DNA of 64,000 nucleotides from Corythoichthys intestinalis (lineage: Eukaryota > Chordata > Actinopteri > Syngnathiformes > Syngnathidae). The position numbers and the translations under genes were made by a program. Shown one piece after another: positions 45,521 to 56,849 of this stretch; the stretch's first letter is position 1; each line of letters opens with the position of its first letter. The notes beneath the pieces are model-generated. The model was not told where the DNA came from. It did no database searches and saw nothing but the letters and a program-made list of their open reading frames with translations. The DNA lies in NCBI RefSeq assembly GCF_030265065.1, contig NC_080415.1, positions 41,086,001-41,150,000 of the forward strand, given 5' to 3'.

Positions 45521-47110
45521 ACGGTGACATCATCGCACGAGCGATGAGACGGCGGGAGGGGTCCGATGGCGGCCGACGCCGAGCGACAGCCGCTACAAAG
45601 CACGCCTCGTACAAACTACGCCCGCTGTTGGTACGGTGGCGCAAAGATTGGTTCACTGTATTATAAAATTGAAAGGGTTTTTGAAAAAATAGGCTCAAGC
45701 CCAATTCTAATCCCTAACTGGACACAAGGGTAACTAGATAGTGACTTTTGCCGTGTCATTGTGAATCAACTGTTAAAATGTCTCCCATTTATTTCCCTTC
45801 TGTCTACTTTCAACATGTGAAAGTACTTCAACTGTTTCACCATTTAAAAATAGATTCAGGATATAGGAGTATTTTAGATCAAAAGTGACTCACCTACAGC
45901 TCAGCAGCCTTCCTGAGAAGTGTACTGCTTTAAGATGGCTGCTGTTTCCTAACACCGCCGAGTCTTAATTTCGCATCTAGTTCTAAATCAGACGTTACCA
46001 CTCATGTGGGCGTAGTTTGTGGCGGCTGTCGCTTGGCTCTGGGCTGCAGTCAGTCAGTGAGTCAGTCGGCACGGCACGGCACGGCACGGCGGTTCCGGTA
46101 CCGGCTCGCCAGCGAGACATCGGCGGCAAGAGAGCGACGAACCTCCGGCTGGGAAAAGGGGCACCTGGGCGGTGGGGGAATCAGACGTGTTACCTTTCCT
46201 TTCTGTCGCAACTGCAAGCGCGAGAATGCGGCGAGCCAACCTGGCCTCTTCTCTGCGTCTTCTCTTTGCCTGCAGTCGGCAACGTTTCCGTCGGAGCTCC
46301 CCCGTCCGGAAGTCCCGCCTCCACGCGTACCCGCTTCTTCTGCGCGACATTTGAACACACGCACGCACGCACGGGATGACGAGCAACGCAACAAACAGAG
46401 AAGGCGGACGGGCGGGAATTTGCTGACCGCTCTGCAAGTCCAAAGATCCGCTTCCGGCTCCCAAGCTCTCTTAACGAGCTGCTCGCGCTGCATGCTAAGA
46501 CAGGATAGCATCCGTTTAGCACTAGGCTAACAGCGAGCGAGCGACCGACCTTTCCTTGTTTTTGTTCGTCCCCTAGATAGAGTTTGACCTAGTGTGGACG
46601 TTCGGGTCGAGCCTGTAGCCGGGTCGGACTGTGCTTGAAATTCCAAACGTCACACCACGTCACTTCCGGGGTGGGAGCTCGTCCTTTTCATGTTAAAAGC
46701 GCAGCATTCAGCTGCTGCTAAAATTCAAAATAAAAATAATTGACAATAAATCAATAAAAGGCCAAATATAAATGACCACAAATACAAAATATTAAGATAC
46801 AAAAAAATATATGGAAATAGCTAAATAAAAGTAGGAATAAAAATGTATGCAAAATCAAATAAAAAATGTAAGAATACAAAAATATATTGATTGAAATAAA
46901 TATTAATAGATAAAAGCGCTTTGCTCTTTATTTGCCTATTTCATTGTCAGAACGACCATGCAAGTGGAAATGTTATTCAAATGAGGTGGCTTTTCTTATG
47001 GGTTGAACTATTCGCTTATTGGTTAATTAACATTCACGTGCAGAAATCTACTAGCCATGCCTTCCATTAAAGACGTGGAGACTTGCTGGTGGGTATGACG
47101 AAGCCTGGTA
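45521..47110. other. gene-poor stretch with a CpG-rich island at about 46000-46680
   Basis: The island is dense in CpG and includes (GGCAC)n at 46067-46092 and several Sp1-like words, and could be a promoter in either direction; none of its open frames look like protein. It is followed by a 250-bp A/T-only-type stretch (46720-46920) with no gene. Confidence 0.4.
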
Positions 47111-47111
47111 C

Positions 47112-47190
47112 GGCCAGACTCACTGCTGTTCCAGCTATATATTCTCACAGTGTTTGGAAAAATACAGTCTGGCCGTGCCAGGCAAGGTCT
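47112..47190. repeat. hairpin element, copy 1
   Basis: CCTGGTACGGCCAGACT at 47104-47120 pairs with AGTCTGGCCGTGCCAGG at about 47167-47183 (one mismatch in 17), with an inner CACTG / CAGTG pair. A second, partial copy begins at 49612. It could be a small foldback transposon; the shape also resembles a pre-miRNA, but its repeated nature argues against that. Confidence 0.65.
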
Positions 47191-48265
47191 CTTGGTGTGA
47201 GTGAGTCCAATGTCAGAGCATGCTATAAAGTGAGTTTGTATGACCGTGGCATATTTTCAAATGAAACCGTGGTTATCCATATGGCATGCTGCGATCCACG
47301 GGTATCAAAGCAATTTGTAACTGCCCCAGTGTAGCTTAGCAGAAGTTACAACTAAGTTGGCATGAAAGCAAACCATATTCCTGCTCGCCACGTAACGTTG
47401 TTTCGAGAGTTTCTGACTTCATTCCACTGACATTGCAACATGAAATGCTGGAGGATTCCAGAGACCCCAGGAGCTCATCCAATTTCTGGGTTCAAAATGA
47501 TGCAAGGACATCTCTGGGCCCGAGGTACATAGGTTCAAAGTAAGTGAATGTCATTAACTAATTTGACTTGGACTAGAGTTTTATTCATTTAAATGAGGAA
47601 TTATTTATGCTAAAAAAAGTAACAAGCCAAATCATGAATTAGCCATCAGTGTTAAACCATTTTGTTTATTCCAGTACTGTTTAATCACTAGAAATGACTT
47701 CTTCAGCTTTCATGTCATGCAACATTTTAAATTGCAGCTTGCATTCCTGTTTTTTTCACGGAGGACTTCATGTACGAGAATCCATGCGACGTGTGGATCC
47801 ACAGGGAATTGCAATCTGCACACTACAACTACAAACTGTTCGCCGTAGAAGATATTCTGTAGCCCGGAACTCTAGACGAGTCCGGCAACCGTCCCGCGGA
47901 TCAAATTCCCAGGGCGGCGCGAGCCGCATTAAACGGACAGCGGAGCGACCTATCGGCCACGGGCGGACGTGACATTGGTAAAGCGACAAGAAACTCTCGC
48001 TCGAGCGGCGTTTATTCAACATGGCGTGCGCCAGACAGGCTTTTGACAATGACTGTGTTTTTGCTCATTTAAAACTGAATTTACCACGGATCGGAACATA
48101 TTCTCGGCTCTCCCGTTCGCCATCCCTGTTGTCGCGGAGATGACTTCCGACACGCAAGAGCGGCATTGCTCCTTAAGAACGCGTCACGCAAACAAACAAA
48201 CCCGATTGCACAGATGATTTTGTTCGGGCTCGAGAGGCCATTAAGGAGCTGGGTCCCAGACTATA

Positions 48266-49611
48266 GACCCACCTCACCAACGTCACAGAATGACGTGTCG
48301 CTGTATCCGGCCGCCATATTGTCCATCTCTGTTAAGCCCTATTCTCAATGGTTTCAATTAGTTGTTCGGTTTATAGAACAATTCATGGAAGCCCCGGTGC
48401 TTTCAGACGCTGTAAACTCATTGGATGAGTTCCATAAAAGGCGTTATGTGGAAAAGCTTCAGTCTAGCCATTCACCAGATCCATATTTGATGCCTAAATC
48501 GATATTTTTCCACCCGCTGTCTTCGCCCTCTCTGCCTGACATCTGCTACCCTGATATCTACAACTATCTTGTCCACAGAAACTCAGCCTATTCTCACGAA
48601 AGTTTGAAAAACTTTAAGAGCAGCACTCTAAGCAACATTACCCCGTGTGACCCTTCCAATTTTTTAAAATGGCGACAATCAATCAATCAAAAAAAAAAAA
48701 AGTTGACTGCGATGGCCGACGCTTCAAGGATAGGTGGATATTGGACTATTTCTTAAATAAAACACGCAACAACTGTGTCTACCTCATTTGCAAAGAGACA
48801 GTCGCTGTTTTCAAACAGTTCGATGTGACGCCATAATGATATTACCGAACAAGACACGCTGACATGTACGACAACATTACAGGGAAGATACGCAGCGAGA
48901 AATTAATAGCAACTTGAAGCTAGTTTAATATCACAGCAGCAGTATTTCGCAAGAGCCCAAGTGTCAAAAGAGAACGCCACAAAGACGAGACTGTTGAAAT
49001 TATGAATTAAAAAAAATAACGCAAATGTGACACACAGAAGGGCTTCCTAAAATGTGTTTAAATATATTGTTCTATGTAAATCAGCCAAGGTAGCCCCCCG
49101 CATTTGTACCACACCAAATCTGGCCCCCTTTGCAAAAGGTTTGGACACACCTGTTTAACTGATGATCCGTAGACGAGGCCAGCTTCTTTCACTTGGTACC
49201 AGCTAAATATTATACAAAATGTAATGATGGTGGAAGAAATAAGCATCTTGAATTTGAAACTGTTGTCGGCGATTAGCCTCGCAATGATCTTAATTGTGGT
49301 TGTCAGCCCAAAACCCTCTAAATATATATTAAATGCATCTCACCAGATATAAAATGACTACTACGTAATCTGTGGCGATCGTTTGGAGCCCAGTTTTCTC
49401 GTCGAATTGCAGCATCTCCTCTCCGGGTCTCTCGGAATACGGTAGAACTTCAAGTCTCTCCGTCTATCTTCTCTGTTATTGCAACCAACCGCCACACACG
49501 CCTTCACCATTTTGATTATTAATGTTAACGAGCAGAAAAACACGCCATAATAGGAGGAATTTACATAGCGGTAATGCATCAACACGGTTGTGACGTCATG
49601 TGAGTAGGGTC
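48266..49611. mobile_element. ISL2EU-like transposon, copy 3, interrupted by a hAT remnant
   Basis: Left end GACCCACCTCACCAACGTCA at 48266, right end TGACGTCATGTGAGTAGGGTC at 49591-49611, each bordered by TA. Orientation is opposite to copy 1: the second-gene fragment (SDAVNSLDEFHKRRYVEKLQ, PDPYLMPKSIFFHPL) is on + at 48387-48630 and the THAP exon on - from 49511. Between them, 48640-49147 is a separate hAT fragment. The element is broken in both genes. Confidence 0.82.
48640..49147 (+). mobile_element. hAT (Charlie-type) remnant nested in copy 3
   Basis: Holds a BED-finger fragment reading CVYLICKETVAVFKQFDVT near 48775-48835, related to the finger of the element at 32513-34862, followed by ENATKTRLL-type sequence, and closes with TTTGGACACACCTG, a typical Charlie right end. 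The middle and C-terminus of the transposase are missing. Confidence 0.65.
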
Positions 49612-49680
49612 TATTCTCAGTGTTTGGAAAAATACAGGGAGAACAGTCTGGCCGTGCCAGGCAAGTAGTACCTGTAACAG
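49612..49680. repeat. hairpin element, copy 2 (right part)
   Basis: TATTCTCAGTGTTTGGAAAAATACAG-type sequence (49612 onward) and TCTGGCCGTGCCAGGCAAG repeat copy 1 at 47140-47187 with a 9-bp insertion. Its left part appears on the far side of the ISL2EU-like copy 3 (GGCCATTAAGGAGCTGGGTC, about 48237-48256), so copy 3 landed inside it. Confidence 0.55.
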
Positions 49681-50750
49681 CTGTCAAGTTGTCCCGCAAT
49701 TTTTAGTTTCGCCAGTAAGCGGAGCTGTTGACTTGCTAAAGTTTCTTTAATTGACATGATGTGCAACGCATTATTTATTTATTTTTTTGCGTGCATTATT
49801 TTTTTCTTTTCCTGTTGTCATTTTACAATTCTTGGTAGTATATTGTTAATGATAAGTCCTTCATAGCTTAAATTCAAATGGTTACACTTTAATTGCAGGG
49901 AACGCACAAGTCAACCAATCAGGTCGCGTCCTGTTTTCCAATGAGGGGAAAAAAAGTCCGATGCAGCAAGCTGTTGCATAAGCAGCACTACCTGGTCCAA
50001 GTTGTTGAAAGTAAGCAAGATAAAAGGTAAAGAAGTCAAGTAGATCTTCCTCTTTGTTCATGAGCAGGCCATAGGGGTATGTATATTTTCATTGGTGTTT
50101 TATACTTGGTATATGTTCAATTGTAGCACCAGATCTACTGTGGGTCTGTGGTGAAAGAAAGACTACGGTAAACAGGAACTCCCGAGTCTCCATTCGTGAA
50201 CAAGCCGGTATAGTACCAATAGGTAAGTTGCATCTTTTCTCTTGAACGAACCTACATCTCATCGACGACACGGCGTCCGACGATCAGATTTGAAACGGTG
50301 TAGTGGCACTGCATGACGACGGGTGGCAGGAGAGTCAAGAAAATCATTCAACTTCTCAACAAATAAACTTCGCGCAAACAGATTTGTTTTAATCGTTCCA
50401 TTCAATTCCATTGAACAGACAGAAGTCCCGCGGGTGGAAGTGCGCAGACAATTTGGGTGCTCAGAGGAGCAGCGACCTTTTTCCAACTGGCAACCCGGCC
50501 GCCTAGTTAGAACGATGTGAATGAAAGAAACATTGCTGATGGAATACATCAAATATTCCAGTAAATAGAAATCTATTTCAAACTAGCAAGGGAGGGAGAT
50601 TGTAACAGTGGAAATAAATGCAAACGGAAATTATTCAGGCTTTAAAGGTGCCACCGGATTAGCAGAAAGACATTATATGGGTCTCGGCGGTAGGCACACC
50701 TATGATGTTGTTGGCGCAGAGTTTGAAAATATTCATGCATCGCAAATACA
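49681..50750. other. intergenic, no gene seen
   Basis: AT-rich with short frames on both strands; nothing recognised. Probably old transposon sequence given its setting. Confidence 0.3.
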
Positions 50751-51365
50751 GTTGTGGCCACAGTTATAGATAAGGGATCCAACTTGGTCAAGGCTTTCAG
50801 AGTCTATCAACCTGTAAAGTCCAGTGATGAGACGGGGGGCACGACAGATGACGATGTCACCTTTTCTGATATGAATGAAATCCTCTCAGCTGAGAATGAC
50901 ATTGATGGCCAGCTGACACTTTCCCCACGCTACAGGTGTGCTTCACATCCCATGAAGATCATTGTTACAAATGAGGTGGAGCCGGCATCCCAAGCAGAGA
51001 GCAAAGGCCAGCTAAATGTGCCGCTCCTTGGAAGCAAAGCAAGTCGGTCTCCCTTTGTTACAGAAAAAGTGGAGGAAGAAAACTCCTCGTACCATCATCC
51101 ACAAGGTGGAATTCCTTTGACGACCAATACTGGAATGAGCTCAATGCTCCGTGCGCTACTGTCTCACACTTCAAAGAGAAAGCATACCCCTTCTTGCATG
51201 AGTACCGCACCTCCGTGAAACCTCTGACTGTAGCACGGGACATATTTCAAGGCGATTGTCCCTATATGGGACTTTGTTAGCACACTTGAAGTACTGACGA
51301 GGAAGACGATGGCTCTGAAAGACAAGATGACTGCAGGCCATCCAGATGTCATAGTGTAGGTAAGC
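50750..51365 (+). mobile_element. hAT transposase remnant, different family
   Basis: Frame at 50754-51218 includes VIDKGSNLVKAFRVYQ, which is the transposase VTDNGSNFVKAF block of many fish hAT proteins (near the catalytic core), then an acidic insert and YRCASHPM. After a frame change, VKPLTVARDIFQGDCPYMG (from about 51217) continues the same protein, with TMALKDKMTAGHPDVIV-type sequence to 51360. Termini not found. Confidence 0.65.
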
Positions 51366-51549
51366 CTCACGCACAGTCGGCGTCCTCACTTTCTCCCCAT
51401 TGCACTATTCATGAACATTTAATAACCCGGGGTATGTGTGGTTTGTCAGTAGCGGAAAGGAAACACTACTACGAGCATATTAATACTGCAAAAGATTCAA
51501 ACAAATGAACAAGATCATTCAAAACATCAATTTCTTTATTTGATCAAAT

Positions 51550-52285
51550 GGGTTTTCCAGTCTGCCGGACAATAATGATCCTCTTCCAACAGCTGTCCAA
51601 AGTTTCAACTGCGTGGGTTGAGAGAGGAAGCGGGTAGAGCAGCCGCCGACAGCAGAATGTCGCTCCTATAATTGTCAAGACGCAGCGCGGGGCCCTGCCC
51701 GTACCTCTAACGCACCTGCCAGTGAAGGTGAGAAAAACTTTTTTTCCTTGGAGACAGGCCCACTTTGTAGAAAAAGAGGTGCTTGACTATCTCACTTTAG
51801 ATTCTGGACAGATTTTCAAATGTAAAGAAGGCTTTCTTAAAGTCCAATACTCCAACCCCATGAAGCGCTCCTGTAGGAGGGTCGCTTCGGCCTTTCTCCG
51901 ATATAACACCTGGTCTGCACTGCCTCACTGGGAAGAACAGTTCGCACTGGTTCACTCTTGAGTAGACTCCAGCAGGGTAGAGCAAAAAAGGCTATCAGCA
52001 TGACTGCAGTTCATCTCTGGTACTTAAGAAAATAGAGAAATGTCATAGTTACATGTACATTTGATAGTTTGGAACAAGCCTTTTTTTTGTTACAGTTTGT
52101 AACCATCCTCCAGCTGTGACGTGTTCAACACCAATTTCCATATTTGTAAAGCCACATGAAACGGAAACAAAAAACATGTTCAGGTGAATGCCCTTTCAAT
52201 AAAGTATGATTTAAGTAACTGGTTGTCATTCTTAAGTTGAGGCAGCAAAGGGAGAAAAATGGGTCAAAAGGTAACTCTTGAGTTA
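51550..52285. other. unassigned sequence
   Basis: A + frame at 51722-51961 (VEKEVLDYLTLDSGQIFKC) is open but matches nothing I know. No splice-consistent gene was built here. Confidence 0.25.
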
Positions 52286-52287
52286 CA

Positions 52288-53812
52288 TTTAAAGAGCATA
52301 CGACACCAGAAAAAAAGTCTTAAATGGCATTATTATGTGAATTAGAATCATATTTTGAGACGATTCGACCATATACAACAATTTAGCAAAGCGGCGATGA
52401 CGAGAAATTAGTCTTTTAATCTGCCGGTTAGCCACGCCTACAATTATAGGGCTTTAGCGTCCCCAACAGGTGGATGACGTCAGCGGTAGACTAGGCTCAT
52501 CGGTTTTACTATTCAGCCCATTGAGGGGGAATTGTTCAGAAGGAGGAAAACGAGACGAAGAGAGCTGCAAAATGTCATTGTTTCCGTCTCTTTACTCCCA
52601 ATATTTTTACAGGATATTCTTTTTATCCAAGTATTTTCCCCAATAGCTATATAAATGGCTTGAGAAGGACCAGTCAGCCCGTCGAGGGGGAACTATTCAC
52701 AATGAGGAAAACGCGACGAAGAGAGCGGCAAAATGTCATTGTTTCTGTCTCTTTACTTCAATATTTTTACAGGATATTCTTTTTACCCAAGTACTTTCCC
52801 CAATTGCTAAATAAATGGCATGGTCATGACAAATAACTTGTGCTAAATGGAATATAAAATAATAAAAATCCATTTATTCAAGACGACATGGCAAAATGAC
52901 TCCATAATGGTCAAAACAGTCGACTTTACCTTTACTGTCACACCTGCCGAACGATATTTTATGACACCTAAATCGGACATATGTCATTTCCCTTCCCCGG
53001 CTTCGGAGAATGTAAACAGACCAGAAGGAGTGACAGCTAGCCGACATGCTAACCCGAACCGAGGGATGTTTCAAAGTCTTCGAAGTGGAAAATCACACAT
53101 AACTAGCCTGGATTATTTGACATGACGACCCGGTTGTCGAGTTTCTTTGCGGATCGGCAAACCGCCCGGCGGAGAACAATTTACAGTTCGTTCCCTGGAG
53201 GAGGGTGGCTGGAATTGTTGTGTAGCTAACGTGCTAACAGCTAACTGCTAATGAGCGTGAGGATAGCTTTTTACATGCCTATCAATGATCAAACGTAAGT
53301 AGTCCTTTATTTAAAGGAATTTTATAGTGTTTACTTTGTAATCACTGTATTCGTATTTGACATAATACAAAACAAGATGTTTACTCACTTCCTCGTAAGT
53401 CCAATGGTCCCACAGTAAATATCCACGGTGAATGGGAACCTTTTGAAACTCCAAAAAGGCGCATACGCCTCTCCCGCATACAGAATGATTTTTCTGCAGC
53501 CGTTTGGCTGGCTGGCGTGATGCAAAAAATAAAAGTATTAATCCGCAAAATCAGCTGAATCCTTCGTCCTCATACACAACAGTACACTGTAGCGTGAAGA
53601 GGACGTCTTCTACCGTACACGTCACAGCGCCCTCCTCCTCAATGCGAGACCGAAGCCGGAAGTCACTCATTTTCCTGGCGCGGGATTCAAAAAACTAAAT
53701 AAATATAGCGATCGCTTCCACACACATCCAAGCGGTCCATATCATTCAGGAGCATAAAATACCGCGTGTATTATGAAATAAACATGCTTTTTCGTGTCAC
53801 AAGCACTTTAAA
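52288..53812. mobile_element. 1.5-kb TIR element, non-autonomous, unclassified
   Basis: Left end TTTAAAGAGCATACGACACC and the complement of the right end, CTTTAAAGTGCTTGTGACACG, are alike over about 25 bases including the following AAAAA run. The interior contains a direct duplication (52540-52640 against 52665-52800), a CTAACGTGCTAACAGCTAAC stretch and no transposase. The right side leads straight into a hAT 3' end. Confidence 0.6.
52535..52800 (+). repeat. direct duplication inside the TIR element
   Basis: Two about 130-bp copies, starting near 52540 and 52690, share AAAATGTCATTGTTTC, GTCTCTTTACT, ATATTTTTACAGGATATTCT and CCCCAAT..CTA.ATAAATGGC, with a handful of differences. Confidence 0.85.
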
Positions 53813-53925
53813 GTAACTTGCTTTGATAATGAAGTGATCAGTAAAGAAAGTAGATGACTTTTTGGAGGAGTAATCTGTAATTGAATGACTTTTTCAAGTC
53901 ATCTGTGACAACACTGCTTATAACC
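53813..53925 (-). mobile_element. hAT right end (CAGTGTTG family)
   Basis: Sequence GTAATCTGTAATTGAATGAC, CTTTTTCAAGTCATCTGTGA and CAACACTG is the mirror of the left end at 58214 (CAGTGTTGTCAGCAACGCG). The matching left half is not next to it; the TIR element at 52288-53812 may have inserted into it. Confidence 0.65.
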
Positions 53926-54319
53926 CGCTTTAAACTTGTTGCCGTAACAGTGTGCCCACACTCGAACGAGGGAGCCTACACTTTTCTCGGAGTATATGAT
54001 TCACGTTCTACTACACACACACACACACACACTTAGTCTCATTTCCTCCAGGTCATTTTCAAATTTTATACGGTCATTTCCGTAACTATGTGGGGCCCCT
54101 TTAATAGACGCTACAGGCAGATGGCCTGCCGTATTGTTTATTGTTGCCACATTAAACTGACTCCTCTCCTTCCAGGGGTATGTTTTTGTGCGTGTTTGTT
54201 TGGATTCTTAGTTTTTGCTAAGCGGCAACATTCTCCTGAAGTAGCAATACTAGTATTAAACATGTAAACACACGACTAAAAATTGAGCTATAGTTTTTCC
54301 TACCGATAGCGCTCGTGTG

Positions 54320-54651
54320 CCGGTGTAGGTTCACTATCCTCTTCCCCTCACTATCCACTCGCTCTCGCTATATGATTGGCCGAAGAGTCGAAATACTCTC
54401 CCGTGATTGGCCGAGAGTCGAAATGCTCTCCCGTTAAATGCCTGTTTAAAAATGTTCCCGTTGTTACTTCTTGCGTTCGCTTAAAAGTGCTCATTTAAAA
54501 AGGAAAATCGATGGATGATACTACACACAGAGCGTATTATTAACAAATGCTAAAGTTGTATATTCATATAGCGAGAATAAGGAACGTCACTGACAAGCGC
54601 AGGCCCACGCGAGTGGATAGTGAGGGGAATAGGATAGTGCGCCTACACCGG
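54320..54651. mobile_element. 332-bp foldback MITE
   Basis: Left arm 54320-54362 (CCGGTGTAGG, CACTATCCT, TTCCCCTCACTATCCACTCGC) is complementary to 54609-54651 with about three mismatches in 43. The interior holds two near copies of GATTGGCCGA.AGTCGAAAT.CTCTCCCG. No coding sequence. Target duplication not clear. Confidence 0.85.
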
Positions 54652-54659
54652 TCGCCACA

Positions 54660-55950
54660 TCTATTCATTTATTTATGGCTAGCGGCTAGCCGAGCTCGGT
54701 GAACCGGCGGGACCGGGCAGTCGGCTAATTGTTTCGCAGAGACAAAGGCGACTTTGCCGGAAAACTACTTCAACGACAAAGGTTTAGCGAGCACACTTGA
54801 GATTCCACTCATTATGTGGTACCTCTTCGTAGGGACTGCAGACAAGGGCGCGGACGGCAGCTAATGTTCGCGCAGCTACCGCCCGACGCAATGAACACAC
54901 CCCCTTCGTAAGTTCGCATCCACGTTGACAAATGACGGGCGGTAGGCACCTCGTGTCAGGACGTGTGTTTGCGCGATGGAGGGTGGTCTCATAGTGATTC
55001 TGGCCGCGGCGCTTGGGAGAGAGAGAGAGAGCACACGGCGCACGCATTAACATAATAACCATTGTGACTTGATAAGGGCACTTGCTCAGTGAAGAGGGCA
55101 AGCGCCAGTGCCCGAGCACCCCCTGGCATCTGTGCATGCACGCCACTGGGTGGCTGGAAGAAAAGCAAGGCCCGTAAAATGGACTGCAATTGTGCGCACC
55201 TTCCTGCTCCGCTCTTCCCAACAACGAGAAGAGCAGGAATGAAATGAGAAAGAATGAGGATCGCCAGTGTCGACGCCCGAGCATTTACACAAACAAATTA
55301 GCGCACGAGTATCCGTGGCTCCGTGGCTCCGGACCATTGGCTCGGTACGAGTGTTTCTCGGTCGTCTTCGTTCGGCGTCGGATGAAACACGCCGTCGCCT
55401 CTTTGTCCTAAAGGTCAACAGTGGCAGACTTAGTAAAAGCTAATGACTGCGCGTGCGCGACGTCATTAGCGGCTTCCTAAAAACATTAACGAGACCCATA
55501 AAAGGAAAAAATGAGACTTTTAATGTCGCGCTTGAACAGCTGCTGTGTGCGTGCGTGCGTGCGAGCGTGCGCGCGTCCTAGCCTGTGAAAGATGGTCAGT
55601 TTGTCTCTTTAATGACCCTCCCCCCTTTAATGAGGTAACGAGCTAATAACGGGAGCTCGTCAAGCAGACGGACGGACTGGACTCGGCCGATAAAATCCGA
55701 GAAAATGGCCTCACCTGCTGTAACCGCGGGGGGCGGGGCCAGGTGTGTCCCCGGGCGCACGCCCCTCAATAAATGTCATGGTGACTCGTAAATTTGCGCG
55801 TTTGCCGGCTCGCCGCCTTAGCGATCGGTCTTTGTAAAAAGTCGTCGTCGGATAACGACTGGCGCGCGTTGACGAGCATGGTTCTTTCACCCTTTCGCGC
55901 GTTAATTATGATTTGTATATATATTTTTTAACCCTTACGGGGCACTTATT
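54660..55950. other. GC-rich single-copy sequence, no gene seen
   Basis: Several short frames on both strands without family resemblance. AT-containing islands such as CCCATAAAAGGAAAAAATGAG (about 55496) sit in CpG-rich surroundings, a texture seen in regulatory DNA, but nothing here can be assigned. Confidence 0.3.
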
Positions 55951-55954
55951 GAAC

Positions 55955-56025
55955 CCATTGCCTGCCATCGACAGCGAAAGGCGTCCAAATAGATTGGACG
56001 TCAATGACAGGCAATGAGTTCAATA
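55955..56025. repeat. short palindromic repeat of the GACGTC class
   Basis: CATTGCCTGCCATCGAC pairs with GTCAATGACAGGCAATG at the other end, around a TCCAAATAGATTGGA core. Followed by an 18-20 base A run (56031-56051). Confidence 0.8.
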
Positions 56026-56299
56026 CTATGGAAAAAAAAAAAAAAAAAAAATCAACCTTACTAAACAGTGTTTTTTCTATTTTATTATTCATTTAAATTC
56101 AATGTGGTTTTTATGACCATTGGCGTGCCGATCACTTCCCTCCCGTTGTAGCCGTCCTTGCCGACAGAGCGGACGGGCCACAGGTGACGGCTACCGTTCC
56201 GCTTGCAATCGACACGCGCGGCTCGCTCGAGTAGTTGTGTGCTTGAGAGTGAGTGAGAGATTTTGTTACCATTAAAAAAACGGAGTGACCGGAGCACAA

Positions 56300-56840
56300 G
56301 CGCGCACCGAGAGTTGAAGTCAATTTGCGCTTGTGCTTAGTGAATGAAAAAAAGGTTGATGGATGACGACAGAGTCGAGGCCCATCACGTCCCCGGGATG
56401 GCAGGTGGCAGGTGGTCAAGCGGCTCACGCTAGGCAGGCGGTGACCGGCTATTAGCGAGCTTTTGTGCTTGACCGCCGCCCGGTAATGACGCTAGGCAAT
56501 GTGCCGGTCGAGTAAGTAAGCGAGCGACGGCGGGTCACGGGAGGGTCCGGTTACGACGGACGCCGGGGAAGTGGGGAAAATGGGGAAACGGATAGAAACG
56601 GAAAGCGCGCGGCTCGACCCTTCACGGGACGGAGAACACGTCCGCATCAAACGGAACGGCGGCCCCGCCCGCCACCAAAGACCCGCCGTTGACGAGAACG
56701 CGCACGTTCGACACACTTTTAATTAGTGCTGCAGTTTTAGCTGAGTGATTTCACACACCGAGTTGAGGTTAAGTCAATTTGCGCCGGTGCTTAGTGAATT
56801 AAAAAAAGGTGTTGATAGACGGCAACAAAGTCAAGGTCCC
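56300..56840 (+). repeat. pair of direct repeats about 447 bp apart
   Basis: Blocks 56312-56400 and 56759-56845 share ACCGAGAGTTGA / ACCGAGTTGAGG, AAGTCAATTTGCGC, GTGCTTAGTGAAT, AAAAAAAGGT, TTGAT and CAA/AGAGTC.AGG. The copies differ at roughly a fifth of positions, so the duplication is old. Confidence 0.7.
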
Positions 56841-56849
56841 GGCGGCCAC

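Noticed and set aside
46006-46530. Overlapping frames of up to 174 codons in the CpG island
   Set aside because: Open in several frames on both strands at once, as expected for CpG-rich DNA depleted of stop codons; no protein signature.
47104-47183. Hairpin at 47.1 kb as a microRNA gene
   Set aside because: A second copy with an insertion lies at 49.6 kb, which points to a mobile or repeated element; I also know no microRNA with this sequence.
54784-55418. Minus-strand frames of 110-166 codons near 55 kb
   Set aside because: No family resemblance, no matching splice sites, composition tracks the local GC content.
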